A DNA stretch of 13,425 nt from QQUD01 sp039029915. GTDB taxonomy: Bacteria; Chloroflexota; Anaerolineae; Promineifilales; Promineifilaceae. Shown here piece after piece: positions 1 through 7,030 of the stretch. Location of the stretch: positions 1-13,425 of the forward strand of contig JBCCFD010000202.1 in the NCBI GenBank assembly GCA_039029915.1, written 5' to 3'. Below the pieces are notes generated by a model. The model was given only the letters and a program-made list of their open reading frames with translations, searched no databases and was not told the origin of the DNA. A program made the position numbers and the translations under genes. Numbering within the stretch: the first letter of the stretch is position 1; every line of letters begins with the position of its first letter.

Positions 1-743
1 TCAAGATTGACCCAGATGTGGTTAAAAGTTGGGGCTTAGAACCGGAACGGCCGTCTCCAGTGGGCAAAAAGTTTGTCCAGACGCTAAAAAGCCGCGGTTG
101 GCGCTACTCCCCAGAGCAAATTCAGTTTAGAAACACCGTCACGCTTAACTTGGACCTTTCCGAAGATGAGCTGATGGCGGCGATGAAGCAAAAAACTCGC
201 TACAACATTCGCTTGGCCGGTCGCAAAGGGATCACTATTCGGCACGGCACGGATGCAGATTTTGAGATCATCGGTAAAATGTATGAACAAACGGCCGTTC
301 GGGATGGTTTCGCAATACGGCCGTTAGCCTACTACCACGATATTTGGCAACAATTTTACAATGAAAAAATAGCGCACCCGATCTTGGCAGAATATGAAGG
401 CAAGCCCGTCGCGGCCGTTGTTTTAGTTAGGTTTGGCGATACCACGCTCTACATGTACGGTGCTTCCACGAACGAAGAGCGAAACCGGATGCCAACCTAC
501 CTGCTGCAGTGGGAGGCAGCCCGCTGGGCCAAAGCTCAGGGGTGCAAAACATATGATTTCTGGGGCGCACCCGATCATTTTGATGAAAGCGACAGAATGT
601 GGGGCGTATGGCGCTTCAAGGCAGGATTTAACGGTGAGGTTGTGCGGCACATTGGCGCGTGGGATTATCCGGTACGGCCGTTGCTTTACTGGCTTTACAC
701 CGTTGCCCTACCGAAGTATTTGGCGTTTTTGAAAAAGAAATAA
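1..743 (+). CDS. FemAB-like peptidoglycan bridge aminoacyltransferase, 5' end outside window
   Basis: The reading frame is already open at the left edge (codons from base 3 read KIDPDVVKSWG), so the GTG at 18 is internal and the gene starts upstream. The visible part has the hallmarks of the FemAB/FemX family (GNAT-like fold), which adds amino acids from aminoacyl-tRNA to peptidoglycan precursors at the cytoplasmic membrane face. These are KQKTRYNIRLAGRKG (about residues 57-71 counting from base 18), the AEYEGKPVAAVVLVRFGDT strand pair, YMYGAS, and near the end TYDFWGAP, FDESD and WGVWRFKAGF. The C-terminus is basic and hydrophobic (WLYTVALPKYLAFLKKK), consistent with membrane association. 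Family and fold are clear. The amino acid added and the acceptor (lipid II or another lipid-linked substrate) cannot be told. The gene is rich in the ACGGCCGT palindrome, with five core sites in three reading frames. No neighbour in the window is obviously linked to it. Confidence 0.85.
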   Translation, partial: KIDPDVVKSWGLEPERPSPVGKKFVQTLKSRGWRYSPEQIQFRNTVTLNLDLSEDELMAAMKQKTRYNIRLAGRKGITIRHGTDADFEIIGKMYEQTAVRDGFAIRPLAYYHDIWQQFYNEKIAHPILAEYEGKPVAAVVLVRFGDTTLYMYGASTNEERNRMPTYLLQWEAARWAKAQGCKTYDFWGAPDHFDESDRMWGVWRFKAGFNGEVVRHIGAWDYPVRPLLYWLYTVALPKYLAFLKKK

Positions 744-751
744 AGCGAACA

Positions 752-867
752 GGTGATAGGCTGATAGCGTGTGTGGGTGATAGAGTGAAATAAGCACCCT
801 ATTTAAGTACCAGCCTATAATCCTTCATCCTCAAGAGAATCACTTTGCAACATGGCAACTTTGCAAC
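752..867. repeat. Short direct repeats in the 744-885 intergenic gap
   Basis: This 142-bp gap holds two small repeat pairs. GGTGATAG occurs at 752-759 and 776-783, with a related CTGATAG at 761-767. ACTTTGCAAC occurs at 842-851 and 858-867, a 16-bp period just upstream of the Shine-Dalgarno AGGAGA (875-880) of the next gene. The repeats are visible directly; whether they are regulatory sites or decayed intergenic repeats is unknown. No good hairpin terminator for the preceding gene was seen. Confidence 0.5.
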
Positions 868-885
868 TTTTTTTAGGAGATCAAC

Positions 886-1959
886 ATGGCAAGAACAATT
901 GTCGTCCTTGATGGCGACCAAACAGGACAAGAACTATTGGAAGAGGCGCTCCGCGTTTTAGACCCAGAGGTTACTGGCTTTGACGTTGAATTTTTACGGT
1001 ACGACCTCAGCCTTGAAAATCGTGAAAAAACAGACAATGCTGTTGTATATGAAGCTGGCAAAGCGATTCGTAAGCACGCTGTAGGGCTTAAAGCAGCCAC
1101 AATTACACCAGAATATAAAGGGGTTGGTAGCCCGAACCGCATTTTGCGTGAAGAAATTGATGCCGAGGTGATTTTGCGAACGGGTCGACGCATTCCCGGC
1201 GTGCGCGCTATTGCGGGTGTTTACTCACCTATCAGCGTCGTGCGCATGGCGCGAGGTGATGCCTATGGGGCAAAGGAGTGGCGCGAGGGAGAGGCCGGCT
1301 CTAACGAAGAGGTCGCATTTCGGACTGAAAAAATTTCGCGTCGCGTCTGCTATGCAGTGGCCCAATATGCATTCCAGTATGCCCAAATGAACAAAGCCAA
1401 GGTGTTTGGCGGCCCTAAATTTACGGTTAGCCCAGTGTACGAAGGGATGTTTAAAGAAGAGATGGATGCTGCCGCTGAAAAATATTCAGATGTACCGTAT
1501 CAGCCGCTGTTGATTGACGCCACCTTTGCCCTTTTGCTATCCACAGATGGTGAACCGCTCGTCATTCCAAGTCTTAATCGAGATGGGGATTTGCTGTCTG
1601 ACATGGTGCTCCAGATGTTTGGCTCCATTGCTGGGGCAGAATCGCTTGTTATCTCGGTGAACGACGATGGTGAGGTGGATTGCTTGATGGCCGAAGCCCC
1701 ACACGGCACCGCCCCAACGCTTGAGGGCAAGAATATTGCTAATCCGATGGCGATGATTTTAGCGGCGGCGGCCCTACTGGGTCACCTCAAAGAGGAAGAA
1801 GCGAAGCTGGCTAGCCGCGCCATTTATGAAGCCACGCTAGAAGCGGTTTACAGCGGTGTTCGCACAGCCGACTTAGGCGGTCGCGCTCATACGGATGAGT
1901 TTACGGATGAAGTGATTAGCCGCGTAAAGACAAAGCTGGCCGTTTGGGCCACGCTCTAG
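886..1959 (+). CDS. Isocitrate/isopropylmalate-family beta-decarboxylating dehydrogenase, divergent
   Basis: The 357-aa protein starts at an ATG with AGGAGA five bases upstream. The first half follows eukaryote-like (type II) NADP-isocitrate dehydrogenase: VVLDGDQTGQ (6-15), RYDLSLENREKTD (38-50), TITP (72-75), SPNRILREE (82-90) and R120-x6-Y127 in VVRMARGDAYG. Then come K178 (GGPKFTV), D211 and D233-G-D235...D239, matching the substrate/metal ligand positions of that family. The coenzyme loop is instead of the type I/isopropylmalate form, HGTAPTLEGKNIANP (273-287). It is about 50 residues shorter than type II enzymes (roughly 410 aa). The expected reaction is oxidative decarboxylation of a 2-hydroxy-3-carboxy acid, probably isocitrate to 2-oxoglutarate, in the cytoplasm. 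NAD or NADP preference is uncertain, because Thr follows HGTAP where NADP enzymes of type I often carry Lys. It stands alone, convergent with a CitE-like lyase. It contains no ACGGCCGT site, unlike most neighbours. Confidence 0.85.
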   Translation: MARTIVVLDGDQTGQELLEEALRVLDPEVTGFDVEFLRYDLSLENREKTDNAVVYEAGKAIRKHAVGLKAATITPEYKGVGSPNRILREEIDAEVILRTGRRIPGVRAIAGVYSPISVVRMARGDAYGAKEWREGEAGSNEEVAFRTEKISRRVCYAVAQYAFQYAQMNKAKVFGGPKFTVSPVYEGMFKEEMDAAAEKYSDVPYQPLLIDATFALLLSTDGEPLVIPSLNRDGDLLSDMVLQMFGSIAGAESLVISVNDDGEVDCLMAEAPHGTAPTLEGKNIANPMAMILAAAALLGHLKEEEAKLASRAIYEATLEAVYSGVRTADLGGRAHTDEFTDEVISRVKTKLAVWATL

Positions 1960-1974
1960 GATAAATCGTTATTA

Positions 1975-2097
1975 GTAATTGGTAATTAAGGCGGTTATTT
2001 AAGATTAGGGTACTCGTTAAGTGTTTTTTTGATTAATTTATACGTCATCAAAACAAATTAACATTTGCCCTCATCGAAAACCCCAATTACCAATTAC
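1975..2097. repeat. 13-bp perfect inverted repeat between convergent genes
   Basis: GTAATTGGTAATT (1975-1987) and its exact reverse complement AATTACCAATTAC (2085-2097) bracket about 97 bases of A+T-rich DNA in the 175-bp gap between the convergent dehydrogenase and lyase genes. Each arm is itself a tandem of TAATTGG-like units. There is no classical hairpin plus T-run, so this is either a long-range stem serving as a bidirectional transcript end or a remnant of a small mobile repeat. The arms are certain; the function is not. Confidence 0.6.
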
Positions 2098-2134
2098 AAA
2101 AATCCCTCATTACCCTATTATCCAGTTACTAAAC

Positions 2135-2992
2135 TCACCCATTCCCCATCCGTTCCGCAATGGCCAGCAAGCGATACATACTACGCAATACTGGTTTTTC
2201 AATCAGCTTATTGTCGATAACGACGAGGCCAGTGCCCTGCTCTTCAAAGGCGGCAATAATGCGTTTGGCTTGCTCAATCTGTTCAGCAGACGGGGAGAAA
2301 ATCTCATTGAGGGGAGCGATTTGGCTCGGGTGAACAGACGCTTTGCCGGTGAAGCCGAGTCTTTTCACCGCTTCAGCCTCTTCTCGCATCCCGTCTAAAT
2401 TACGAAAATCAAGATAGGGAACATCAACAACGTCAATACCGGCCGTGGCTCCCGCATGGGCAACGCGTGAACGGCCGTAAACCAATCCCTCCCACGTCAT
2501 CTCAATCCGTAAATCCGCCGCCATATCTACCCCACCAAACAAAATCGAGTCGATGCGATCGCTGGCTCGGGCAATTTCATAGCAGGCCTCTAGCCCTTCA
2601 TTCGTCTCGATGATGGCATGGAAGCGAATGTGGCCGTGACTGCCAATCAGCAAATCTTCATAAACGCGCACCTCATCGGGTGATTTAACTTTAGGCAGCA
2701 TTAGCGCCTTGGGGGGGGTCTCAGTTTCTAACAGCAGCTGGAGGTCCGCCAAGCCATCAGCAGACCGAATACTGTTGACACGAACAATACACTCTTGGGT
2801 GGTATCAATTGCCTCACTAAAACGCTTGAAGGTTGCTTTTCGGGCCTCAGTTTTATCGTTGGGTGCAATCGCGTCCTCTAAATCGGCCGTGACCATATCG
2901 GCCCCAGTGGCGCACGCTTTATCAAATAGCTCAGGTTTGTTGCCGGGGAAAAATATTAAGCTGCGTCGGGGGCGAATTGTTTTGGTTTCCAT
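2135..2992 (-). CDS. CitE/HpcH-family lyase (citryl-CoA or malyl-CoA type), CitE-like
   Basis: The 285-aa protein is of normal length for the CitE-like branch of the HpcH/HpaI superfamily, TIM-barrel enzymes that cleave or form C-C bonds of CoA thioesters such as citryl-CoA, malyl-CoA or beta-methylmalyl-CoA with Mg2+. Seen motifs are RRSLIFFPGNKPELFDKA (9-26), ADLEDAI (36-42), R71 in VRVNS, IIETNEGL (127-134) with the metal ligand Glu129, FGGVDMAADL (152-161) with Asp156, and GFTGKASVHPSQI (213-225), the usual C-terminal signature. The start ATG is preceded on the minus strand by a purine-rich site (GAGGAAGAGGT). No citrate lyase alpha or gamma subunit genes flank it, which argues against a classical citrate lyase complex and for a stand-alone malyl-CoA lyase/thioesterase-like role. 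The substrate cannot be decided from sequence. Core CGGCCG sites lie at 2440, 2472 and 2884. Confidence 0.85.
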   Translation of the reverse strand: METKTIRPRRSLIFFPGNKPELFDKACATGADMVTADLEDAIAPNDKTEARKATFKRFSEAIDTTQECIVRVNSIRSADGLADLQLLLETETPPKALMLPKVKSPDEVRVYEDLLIGSHGHIRFHAIIETNEGLEACYEIARASDRIDSILFGGVDMAADLRIEMTWEGLVYGRSRVAHAGATAGIDVVDVPYLDFRNLDGMREEAEAVKRLGFTGKASVHPSQIAPLNEIFSPSAEQIEQAKRIIAAFEEQGTGLVVIDNKLIEKPVLRSMYRLLAIAERMGNG

Positions 2993-3165
2993 ACCTCTTC
3001 CTCTCCATATCCTAACGCAGGTTCAGCTTCACTTGATTGTCACAAACTTCAAGATTGCTTTTCCCGCGTTTTTTATTTTGGGTATTTTATCGGAGTTGAG
3101 AAAAGTAGGCAGTTGAGGACGCTATATTTTTAATAATCGAATACACAACCTGATTGATCACGTCA

Positions 3166-3954
3166 TTACAAAACTATTTCGCTGTAAGTGGCTTGCAGTA
3201 AAGATAGATAGGCCCGAACCGGAGCATGCACATTGAGGGAAACGGCCGTTTCCTTCGCCACCATCTGCTTCGCCATCTCCTGCATATCATCAGCTAAACG
3301 CATCAGGTATTCAAATTTAGCATTCGCTGTTAGGCAACGTGTTGATTCACCATAGGTATGCGGTAAATCCAAATAGGTTTGGGCCTTATGAAAATCTGGC
3401 AGGAAAAACGGCAGGAACGGCACCGTTTCGCTGTCTGGCTTTCGCCACAGATGCTTAGCAGAGGCCATGACCATCATCCAAAAGTAAGGCACAAAATGCA
3501 AAGGTTGGTTAATACGGTCATAATCTGGCTCCCCACCGGGGAACACAATCGGCTCGTCTACCTTCTGAATGCCCACCTTATCAAAGAGAAGGTTCATTTG
3601 GGGTGGTAAAACTGATTTGGAGCGGGGCTGCCAATAAAAATCAACGTGATGCAGTGCAATTGGGGCTGAGTAAGAAACACCGAGATAAGCTCCGTTTGGT
3701 GGGGCATTATGCGGCACGTCTATTGTAAAAAGCACCTCACCAAACTGCTGAACAAATGCTAATCGGTTCTCAACAATATTTTGATATGCCTCGTCTTCAA
3801 CAACAAGCCAAATATCAAGGTCGCTAAGAGCGTCATTGTCACCCCGCCCAAATGAGCCAAAAAGCCACGCCGCACAGAAACGGCCGTTTCGTTCCACAGT
3901 TTCATGTATGGTTGCCAGAAGAACGGCCGTTTCTTGTTGATAGCGATCAAGCAT
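3166..3954 (-). CDS. Nucleotidyltransferase domain protein, coupled to the P450 gene
   Basis: The 262-aa protein has a clear DNA-polymerase-beta-type nucleotidyltransferase active site near the N-terminus. This is LFGSFGRGD (31-39) followed by LSDLDIWLVV (43-52), with Asp45 and Asp47 as the expected metal ligands; a third acidic ligand may lie further on (HHVDFYW). The rest is mainly helical (FVPYFWMMVMASAKHLWRK). The size suits small-molecule adenylyltransferases of the aminoglycoside/lincosamide resistance type better than the short MntA antitoxins (about 100-140 aa), but no specific subfamily is recognised. Its ATG (3954-3952) shares one base with the P450 stop TAA (3956-3954), so translation is coupled and the product is probably made with the P450. 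Modification of the same small molecule is an inference. Three ACGGCCGT copies lie at 3242, 3880 and 3923. Confidence 0.75.
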   Translation of the reverse strand: MLDRYQQETAVLLATIHETVERNGRFCAAWLFGSFGRGDNDALSDLDIWLVVEDEAYQNIVENRLAFVQQFGEVLFTIDVPHNAPPNGAYLGVSYSAPIALHHVDFYWQPRSKSVLPPQMNLLFDKVGIQKVDEPIVFPGGEPDYDRINQPLHFVPYFWMMVMASAKHLWRKPDSETVPFLPFFLPDFHKAQTYLDLPHTYGESTRCLTANAKFEYLMRLADDMQEMAKQMVAKETAVSLNVHAPVRAYLSLLQATYSEIVL

Positions 3955-5324
3955 TAGCGTGGATAAACCTTCATCGGCATGCCCGTTTTGGGCTGCAGGG
4001 TAATTGCCAAATCCAAGACAGGCTCAAAGCCTTCTTGAAGCTCAAATTGATAATTTTGCACCATCATAGCCAGCAGCATTTGTCCCTCATACAGGGCAAA
4101 ATTATTGCCAATGCACATTCGCTGGCCACCCCCAAAGGGCATAAACGACATACGGTGTCGGGCCTTGCTCAATTCAGGTGCAAAGCGTTCTGGCTTAAAG
4201 GCCAGTGGGTCTTCCCAAATATCGGGATGACGGTGAATATTCCAAATAGAAATCAGACCAATTGTGTTTTCAGGTACTCGAAAACCGTCAATTTCAGTCT
4301 CTTCCATAGCGTAACGAGGCAACAAAGGCACCGGCGGAAAGAGCCGCATCCCTTCTTCAAAAACCATTTTGGTATACGGTAGGTTGGGCAGGTCGTTAAA
4401 GGTGGGAAGACGGCCGTTTAACACAGTATCCACTTCATCCTGCAATTTTTTCATCGCCTCAGGATTCTGAGTGAGTAAGTAAAGTGTCCATGTTAAGGCG
4501 TGAGATGTTGTTTCATGACCTGCGCCAAAAAAGGAGGCCACCTCATCACGAAGCTGTAAGCGACTCATCGCTTCACCCGTTTCTTCGTCACGCGCTTCCA
4601 TCAGCATACTGAGCAAATCATCAAACTCATGCTCATGCCCCTGTCGCTGATCGATAAAATTATACACCACCTCATCGATCACCGTCATCGCTTTGCGAAA
4701 CCGACGATGTGCTGGAAGCGGCCAAGAGAGCGGAAAAGTGAACAGCCCCCGTCGGCTAAAGGCAAAATGAAGGGCTTCAGTCACGGATGAACCAACTCGT
4801 CCAGCATCGTTCATCACATCGCTACTAAATAAGCTCTGTGAAATAATATCCATGGTCACGAGCATCATCTCATCGTTAATATCAACCGTTGCTCCCGGTG
4901 ACAGTTTTGACCAGCGATCTAGCATCCGCTGTCCACCATCTACCATTTTTTCAGATAAGGACGCAAGCCGCTTCCGATGGAACATAGGCTGCATCATGCG
5001 GCGCTGTGATAGCCAAGAGTCGGTATCATGATTGGTAATCAGACCATCACCCAGCACCAGGGCCAAAACATCACCACGCGGCGATTTACCCATTTTTTGA
5101 AAAACATCCCTCTGTCGAATCAAAACTTCCTGCGCATATTTGGGGTGAGAAATAATGGATACCGGAAAATTGCGAACTTGATAATAGTAAAAATCACCGA
5201 GTTCGCGCCAATTATTCTCAAAAGGCTTAATAGGTGCTGAAATGGCCCCAGACAGTAAGGCACTAATAATACTTTCTTCTTTTATAGGGACGGGTCTTGC
5301 CTGTTTTTCGACTGCAATTGTCAT
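3954..5324 (-). CDS. Cytochrome P450 monooxygenase
   Basis: The 456-aa protein has all core P450 motifs. The I-helix oxygen-binding site is FFGAGHETTS (265-274), the K-helix ExxR is Glu324-Arg327 (EEGMRLFPP), and the meander is KPERF (377-381). The heme loop is FMPFGGGQRMCIGNNFA, with Phe397, Gly400, proximal Cys404 and Gly406. There is no N-terminal membrane anchor, so a soluble cytoplasmic enzyme is expected. The ExxR region and the length resemble the fatty-acid/terpene-hydroxylase-like bacterial P450s (CYP110/CYP102-heme-domain style), but the substrate is not determined. No ferredoxin or reductase gene is present, so electrons must come from elsewhere. The ATG has GAGG five bases upstream (minus strand, 5333-5330). 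It is the first gene of a two-gene operon and its promoter carries a palindrome probably bound by the divergent TetR protein. Confidence 0.95.
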   Translation of the reverse strand: MTIAVEKQARPVPIKEESIISALLSGAISAPIKPFENNWRELGDFYYYQVRNFPVSIISHPKYAQEVLIRQRDVFQKMGKSPRGDVLALVLGDGLITNHDTDSWLSQRRMMQPMFHRKRLASLSEKMVDGGQRMLDRWSKLSPGATVDINDEMMLVTMDIISQSLFSSDVMNDAGRVGSSVTEALHFAFSRRGLFTFPLSWPLPAHRRFRKAMTVIDEVVYNFIDQRQGHEHEFDDLLSMLMEARDEETGEAMSRLQLRDEVASFFGAGHETTSHALTWTLYLLTQNPEAMKKLQDEVDTVLNGRLPTFNDLPNLPYTKMVFEEGMRLFPPVPLLPRYAMEETEIDGFRVPENTIGLISIWNIHRHPDIWEDPLAFKPERFAPELSKARHRMSFMPFGGGQRMCIGNNFALYEGQMLLAMMVQNYQFELQEGFEPVLDLAITLQPKTGMPMKVYPR

Positions 5325-5372
5325 TTTTGCCTCAAGTTAATCAGTGCACTGCACTAGCGTATAATCTTTCAT

Positions 5373-5401
5373 TTAATAGACATCGTGTCTAACAATTTCA
5401 A
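5373..5401 (-). promoter_or_regulatory. Predicted sigma70-type promoter of the P450 operon
   Basis: On the minus strand, TTGAAA (5401-5396) is followed after exactly 17 bases by TATTAA (5378-5373). The P450 ATG lies about 50 bases downstream with a Shine-Dalgarno in between. The spacer and the start of the -10 box are occupied by the palindrome at 5377-5391, the right place for a repressor that excludes RNA polymerase. Confidence 0.65.
5377..5391. promoter_or_regulatory. Candidate TetR-family operator O1
   Basis: TAGACATCGTGTCTA is a palindrome with six-base arms (TAGACA/TGTCTA) and a three-base centre, between the -35 and -10 boxes of the predicted P450 promoter. A near-copy lies 80 bases away in front of the TetR gene. 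Assignment to the neighbouring regulator is inferred from position and symmetry. Confidence 0.7.
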
Positions 5402-5419
5402 AAATAAAGGATTCGGCCC

Positions 5420-5448
5420 TTGAAGTCAACCTCCAACCTAGGTACACT
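5420..5448 (+). promoter_or_regulatory. Predicted sigma70-type promoter of the tetR-like gene
   Basis: TTGAAG (5420-5425), a 17-base spacer and TACACT (5443-5448) give a plausible promoter whose start point would fall near 5455. A second upstream TATAAT at 5360-5365 lacks a good -35 box. The TTG at 5420 can also be read as a start codon in frame with the regulator, but it is better explained as this -35 element. Confidence 0.55.
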
Positions 5449-5457
5449 GTCTGTTAA

Positions 5458-5471
5458 TAGACACACGTCTA
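5458..5471. promoter_or_regulatory. Candidate TetR-family operator O2 (autoregulatory)
   Basis: TAGACACACGTCTA has arms TAGAC/GTCTA and a four-base centre. It matches O1 in its arms and lies just after the predicted transcription start of the regulator gene. An extra half-site TGTCT (5448-5452) faces AGACA (5459-5463), so the site may bind in more than one register. Binding here would repress the regulator's own gene. Confidence 0.65.
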
Positions 5472-5500
5472 CTTATTCATCTCATTTAAAGGGTAAAGTT

Positions 5501-6106
5501 ATGCCAAAATTAGACCGCCGAATCATTAGAACGAGGGGATTGCTGCGTGATGCGCTCATGGCGTTAGTCTTAGAAAAAGGGTATGAAGCCGTTACGGTTC
5601 AAGATATTACGGAGCGAGCCAATTTAGGGCGAGCCACTTTTTATCTGCACTATAAAGATAAAGAAGAGCTTCTCGTTAGCAGTTTAGAATCGGTGTTTGA
5701 TGAGCTAGTTAAGACTTTAGATCCACCGGTTGTCGCAGGTAAACTAAATGACGGCCCTGTATTTGCGGTTTTTAACCACGCACAAGAGAACAGCGATCTT
5801 TACCGCGTTTTATTAAGCGGTGAAGGTAGCGCTAAGATTTACCGGCGTATTCAGGATTACATCGCCAAGGAAGCTGTGAATCGGTTTTTCCCTGCTTTAC
5901 CAAAAGAACGACTGTTTCCAGATGATCTACTCGCCAACTATTTAGCGGGGGCTTTATTATCACTAACCGCCTGGTGGCTTGAAAACGGGATGCCCTATCC
6001 TGCAGAGCAAATGACCCAATCGTTTCGTCAGCTCACTTTTCTCGGTTTAGGCAACGCAATGGGCATTGATCCCTCTAACATACCCATCCCTACAGAAGAT
6101 GAATGA
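5501..6106 (+). CDS. TetR/AcrR-family transcriptional regulator, divergent from P450
   Basis: Starting at the ATG at 5501 gives a 201-aa protein, normal for the family. The N-terminus is a classic TetR helix-turn-helix: RTRGLLRDALMALVLEKGYE (10-29), VTVQDITERANLGRATFYLH (31-50), then YKDKEELL. The C-terminal ligand/dimer domain (about 75-195) contains YRVLLSGEGSAKIYRRIQDY and LAGALLSLTAWWLENGMPYP. This pattern is common in TetR proteins with a DhaS-like C-terminal domain. An upstream TTG at 5420 would add 27 residues with no family match, and it sits in a predicted promoter, so it is rejected. The Shine-Dalgarno (AAAGGG) is weak. The gene is divergent from the P450 and nucleotidyltransferase genes and shares two matching palindromes with them. 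The likely role is a ligand-released repressor of that operon and of itself; the ligand is unknown. Confidence 0.85.
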   Translation: MPKLDRRIIRTRGLLRDALMALVLEKGYEAVTVQDITERANLGRATFYLHYKDKEELLVSSLESVFDELVKTLDPPVVAGKLNDGPVFAVFNHAQENSDLYRVLLSGEGSAKIYRRIQDYIAKEAVNRFFPALPKERLFPDDLLANYLAGALLSLTAWWLENGMPYPAEQMTQSFRQLTFLGLGNAMGIDPSNIPIPTEDE

Positions 6107-6243
6107 AAATGAAATAACTTATTACAGCACCCTTACAAATCAATTTTAAAGAAGAAAAATCGATATCATGTCGTCTAGATTAGGAAGTTCCCCTTTTTCG
6201 GGGTGGCTTTTCGCAAATTATTTAAACAAGAGGACATTGAAGA

Positions 6244-7020
6244 ATGAAAATTGATTTTAAATTTTTGGTCGTAGGTTTAATCTTCCCTTTGCTTTTAGTG
6301 GCTTGTGGAGGAAACGCAGAACCTCCTGCTGAAAATTCCACCGACCAAGCTGATGTTACCACTGAGTCTACTGAAGACACGGCCGTATCCGATGAATCTA
6401 TGGATGAAGAAATGATGGAAGATGAGTCCATGGATGAAGAAATGGCTGAAGATGAGTCCATGGATGAAGAAATGACCGAAGACGAGTCCATGGACGAAGA
6501 AGAGTCTATGGATGAAGAAATGATGGAAGATGAATCCATGGATGAAGAAGTGATGGAAGATGAGTCAACCGTCGCTTCTGCTGGTCCTGAGTGGCTTACC
6601 CTACAAATCTCAGATTCCAGAACGGGAGACACCTTCACATTGGCTGATTTTGCAGGTAAAACCGTTTATGTTGAACCGATGGCAACCTGGTGTACCAATT
6701 GCCGTCGCCAGCTTAACACGCTAAATGCCGGTATCGATCAGCTTCCCAACGATGTCATCATCGTAGGATTAAGCGTTGAAACGAATTTACCAGCCGACGC
6801 CCTAGCAGGTTATGCCAACAATAACGGGTATGGGTTTCTATTTGCGGTTGCTTCCCCTGAATTAGTTGAAGCGATGGTTGGTGAATACGGCCGTAATGTT
6901 GCCAATCCACCCGCAACCCCTCACTTCATCATTCGCCCCGATGGCTCACTCACCGAACTCTCCACTGGTTTCCACTCCATTGAAGAAATCGTCGCCCAAA
7001 TTGAAGCTGAAACTCAATAA
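6244..7020 (+). CDS. Lipoprotein with acidic tandem repeat and thioredoxin-like domain
   Basis: The 258-aa protein has a lipoprotein signal (MKIDFKFLVVGLIFPLLLVAC), with the lipobox ending in LVAC and Cys21 as the lipidated residue. Residues 22-50 are a Thr/Glu-rich linker. Residues 51-108 are a repeat of ESMDEEM-x-ED, and from about 114 a thioredoxin fold follows. The fold has the redox site WCTNC (Cys150, Cys153), the TFTLADFAGKTVYVEPMATW strand region and a TP cis-proline at 225-226 (ATPHFIIRPDG). It resembles the TlpA/ResA thiol-disulfide group and should be tethered outside the cytoplasmic membrane. AAGAGGA lies nine bases before the ATG. The next gene encodes a CcdA-like electron carrier, so this protein is probably its reduced partner, acting in cytochrome maturation, disulfide repair or metal handling. 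The acidic, Met-rich linker might bind cations; that is inference. Confidence 0.85.
   Translation: MKIDFKFLVVGLIFPLLLVACGGNAEPPAENSTDQADVTTESTEDTAVSDESMDEEMMEDESMDEEMAEDESMDEEMTEDESMDEEESMDEEMMEDESMDEEVMEDESTVASAGPEWLTLQISDSRTGDTFTLADFAGKTVYVEPMATWCTNCRRQLNTLNAGIDQLPNDVIIVGLSVETNLPADALAGYANNNGYGFLFAVASPELVEAMVGEYGRNVANPPATPHFIIRPDGSLTELSTGFHSIEEIVAQIEAETQ
6394..6567 (+). repeat. In-frame 30-bp tandem repeat coding ESMDEEM-x-ED
   Basis: Units cover residues 51-60, 61-70, 71-80, a shortened six-residue unit 81-86, then 87-96, 97-106 and a trailing ES. The DNA copies are very similar (core GATGAGTCCATGGATGAAG) and differ mostly at the eighth to ninth residue. Because the unit is a multiple of three, copy-number change alters linker length without breaking the frame. 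The antisense strand reads as a long Ser-rich ORF, an artefact of the repeat. Confidence 0.9.
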
Positions 7021-7030
7021 ATAAACTCTC

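Noticed and set aside
2993..3165. Promoter for the CitE-like gene in the 173-bp gap
   Set aside because: Only weak -35/-10 matches on the minus strand; nothing convincing beyond the purine-rich ribosome-binding site next to the ATG.
3852..4382. Plus-strand ORF across the nucleotidyltransferase/P450 junction
   Set aside because: It is the reverse shadow of two well-supported minus-strand genes and shows no protein-like motifs.
5420..5500. TTG start adding 27 residues to the TetR-like protein
   Set aside because: It overlaps a predicted -35 box and operator O2; the ATG at 5501 gives the normal TetR N-terminus.
6190..6203. CCCC-TTTTTC-GGGG hairpin as terminator of the tetR-like gene
   Set aside because: Only a four-base stem and no clear T-run in the right place; too weak to call.
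6394..6567. CRISPR-like array
   Set aside because: Repeats are contiguous with no spacers and are in frame within a lipoprotein gene.
6222..6638. Long antisense ORF rich in Ser-Ser-Met-Asp
   Set aside because: It mirrors the acidic 30-bp repeat on the other strand, has no domain or start signal, and disappears outside the repeat logic.
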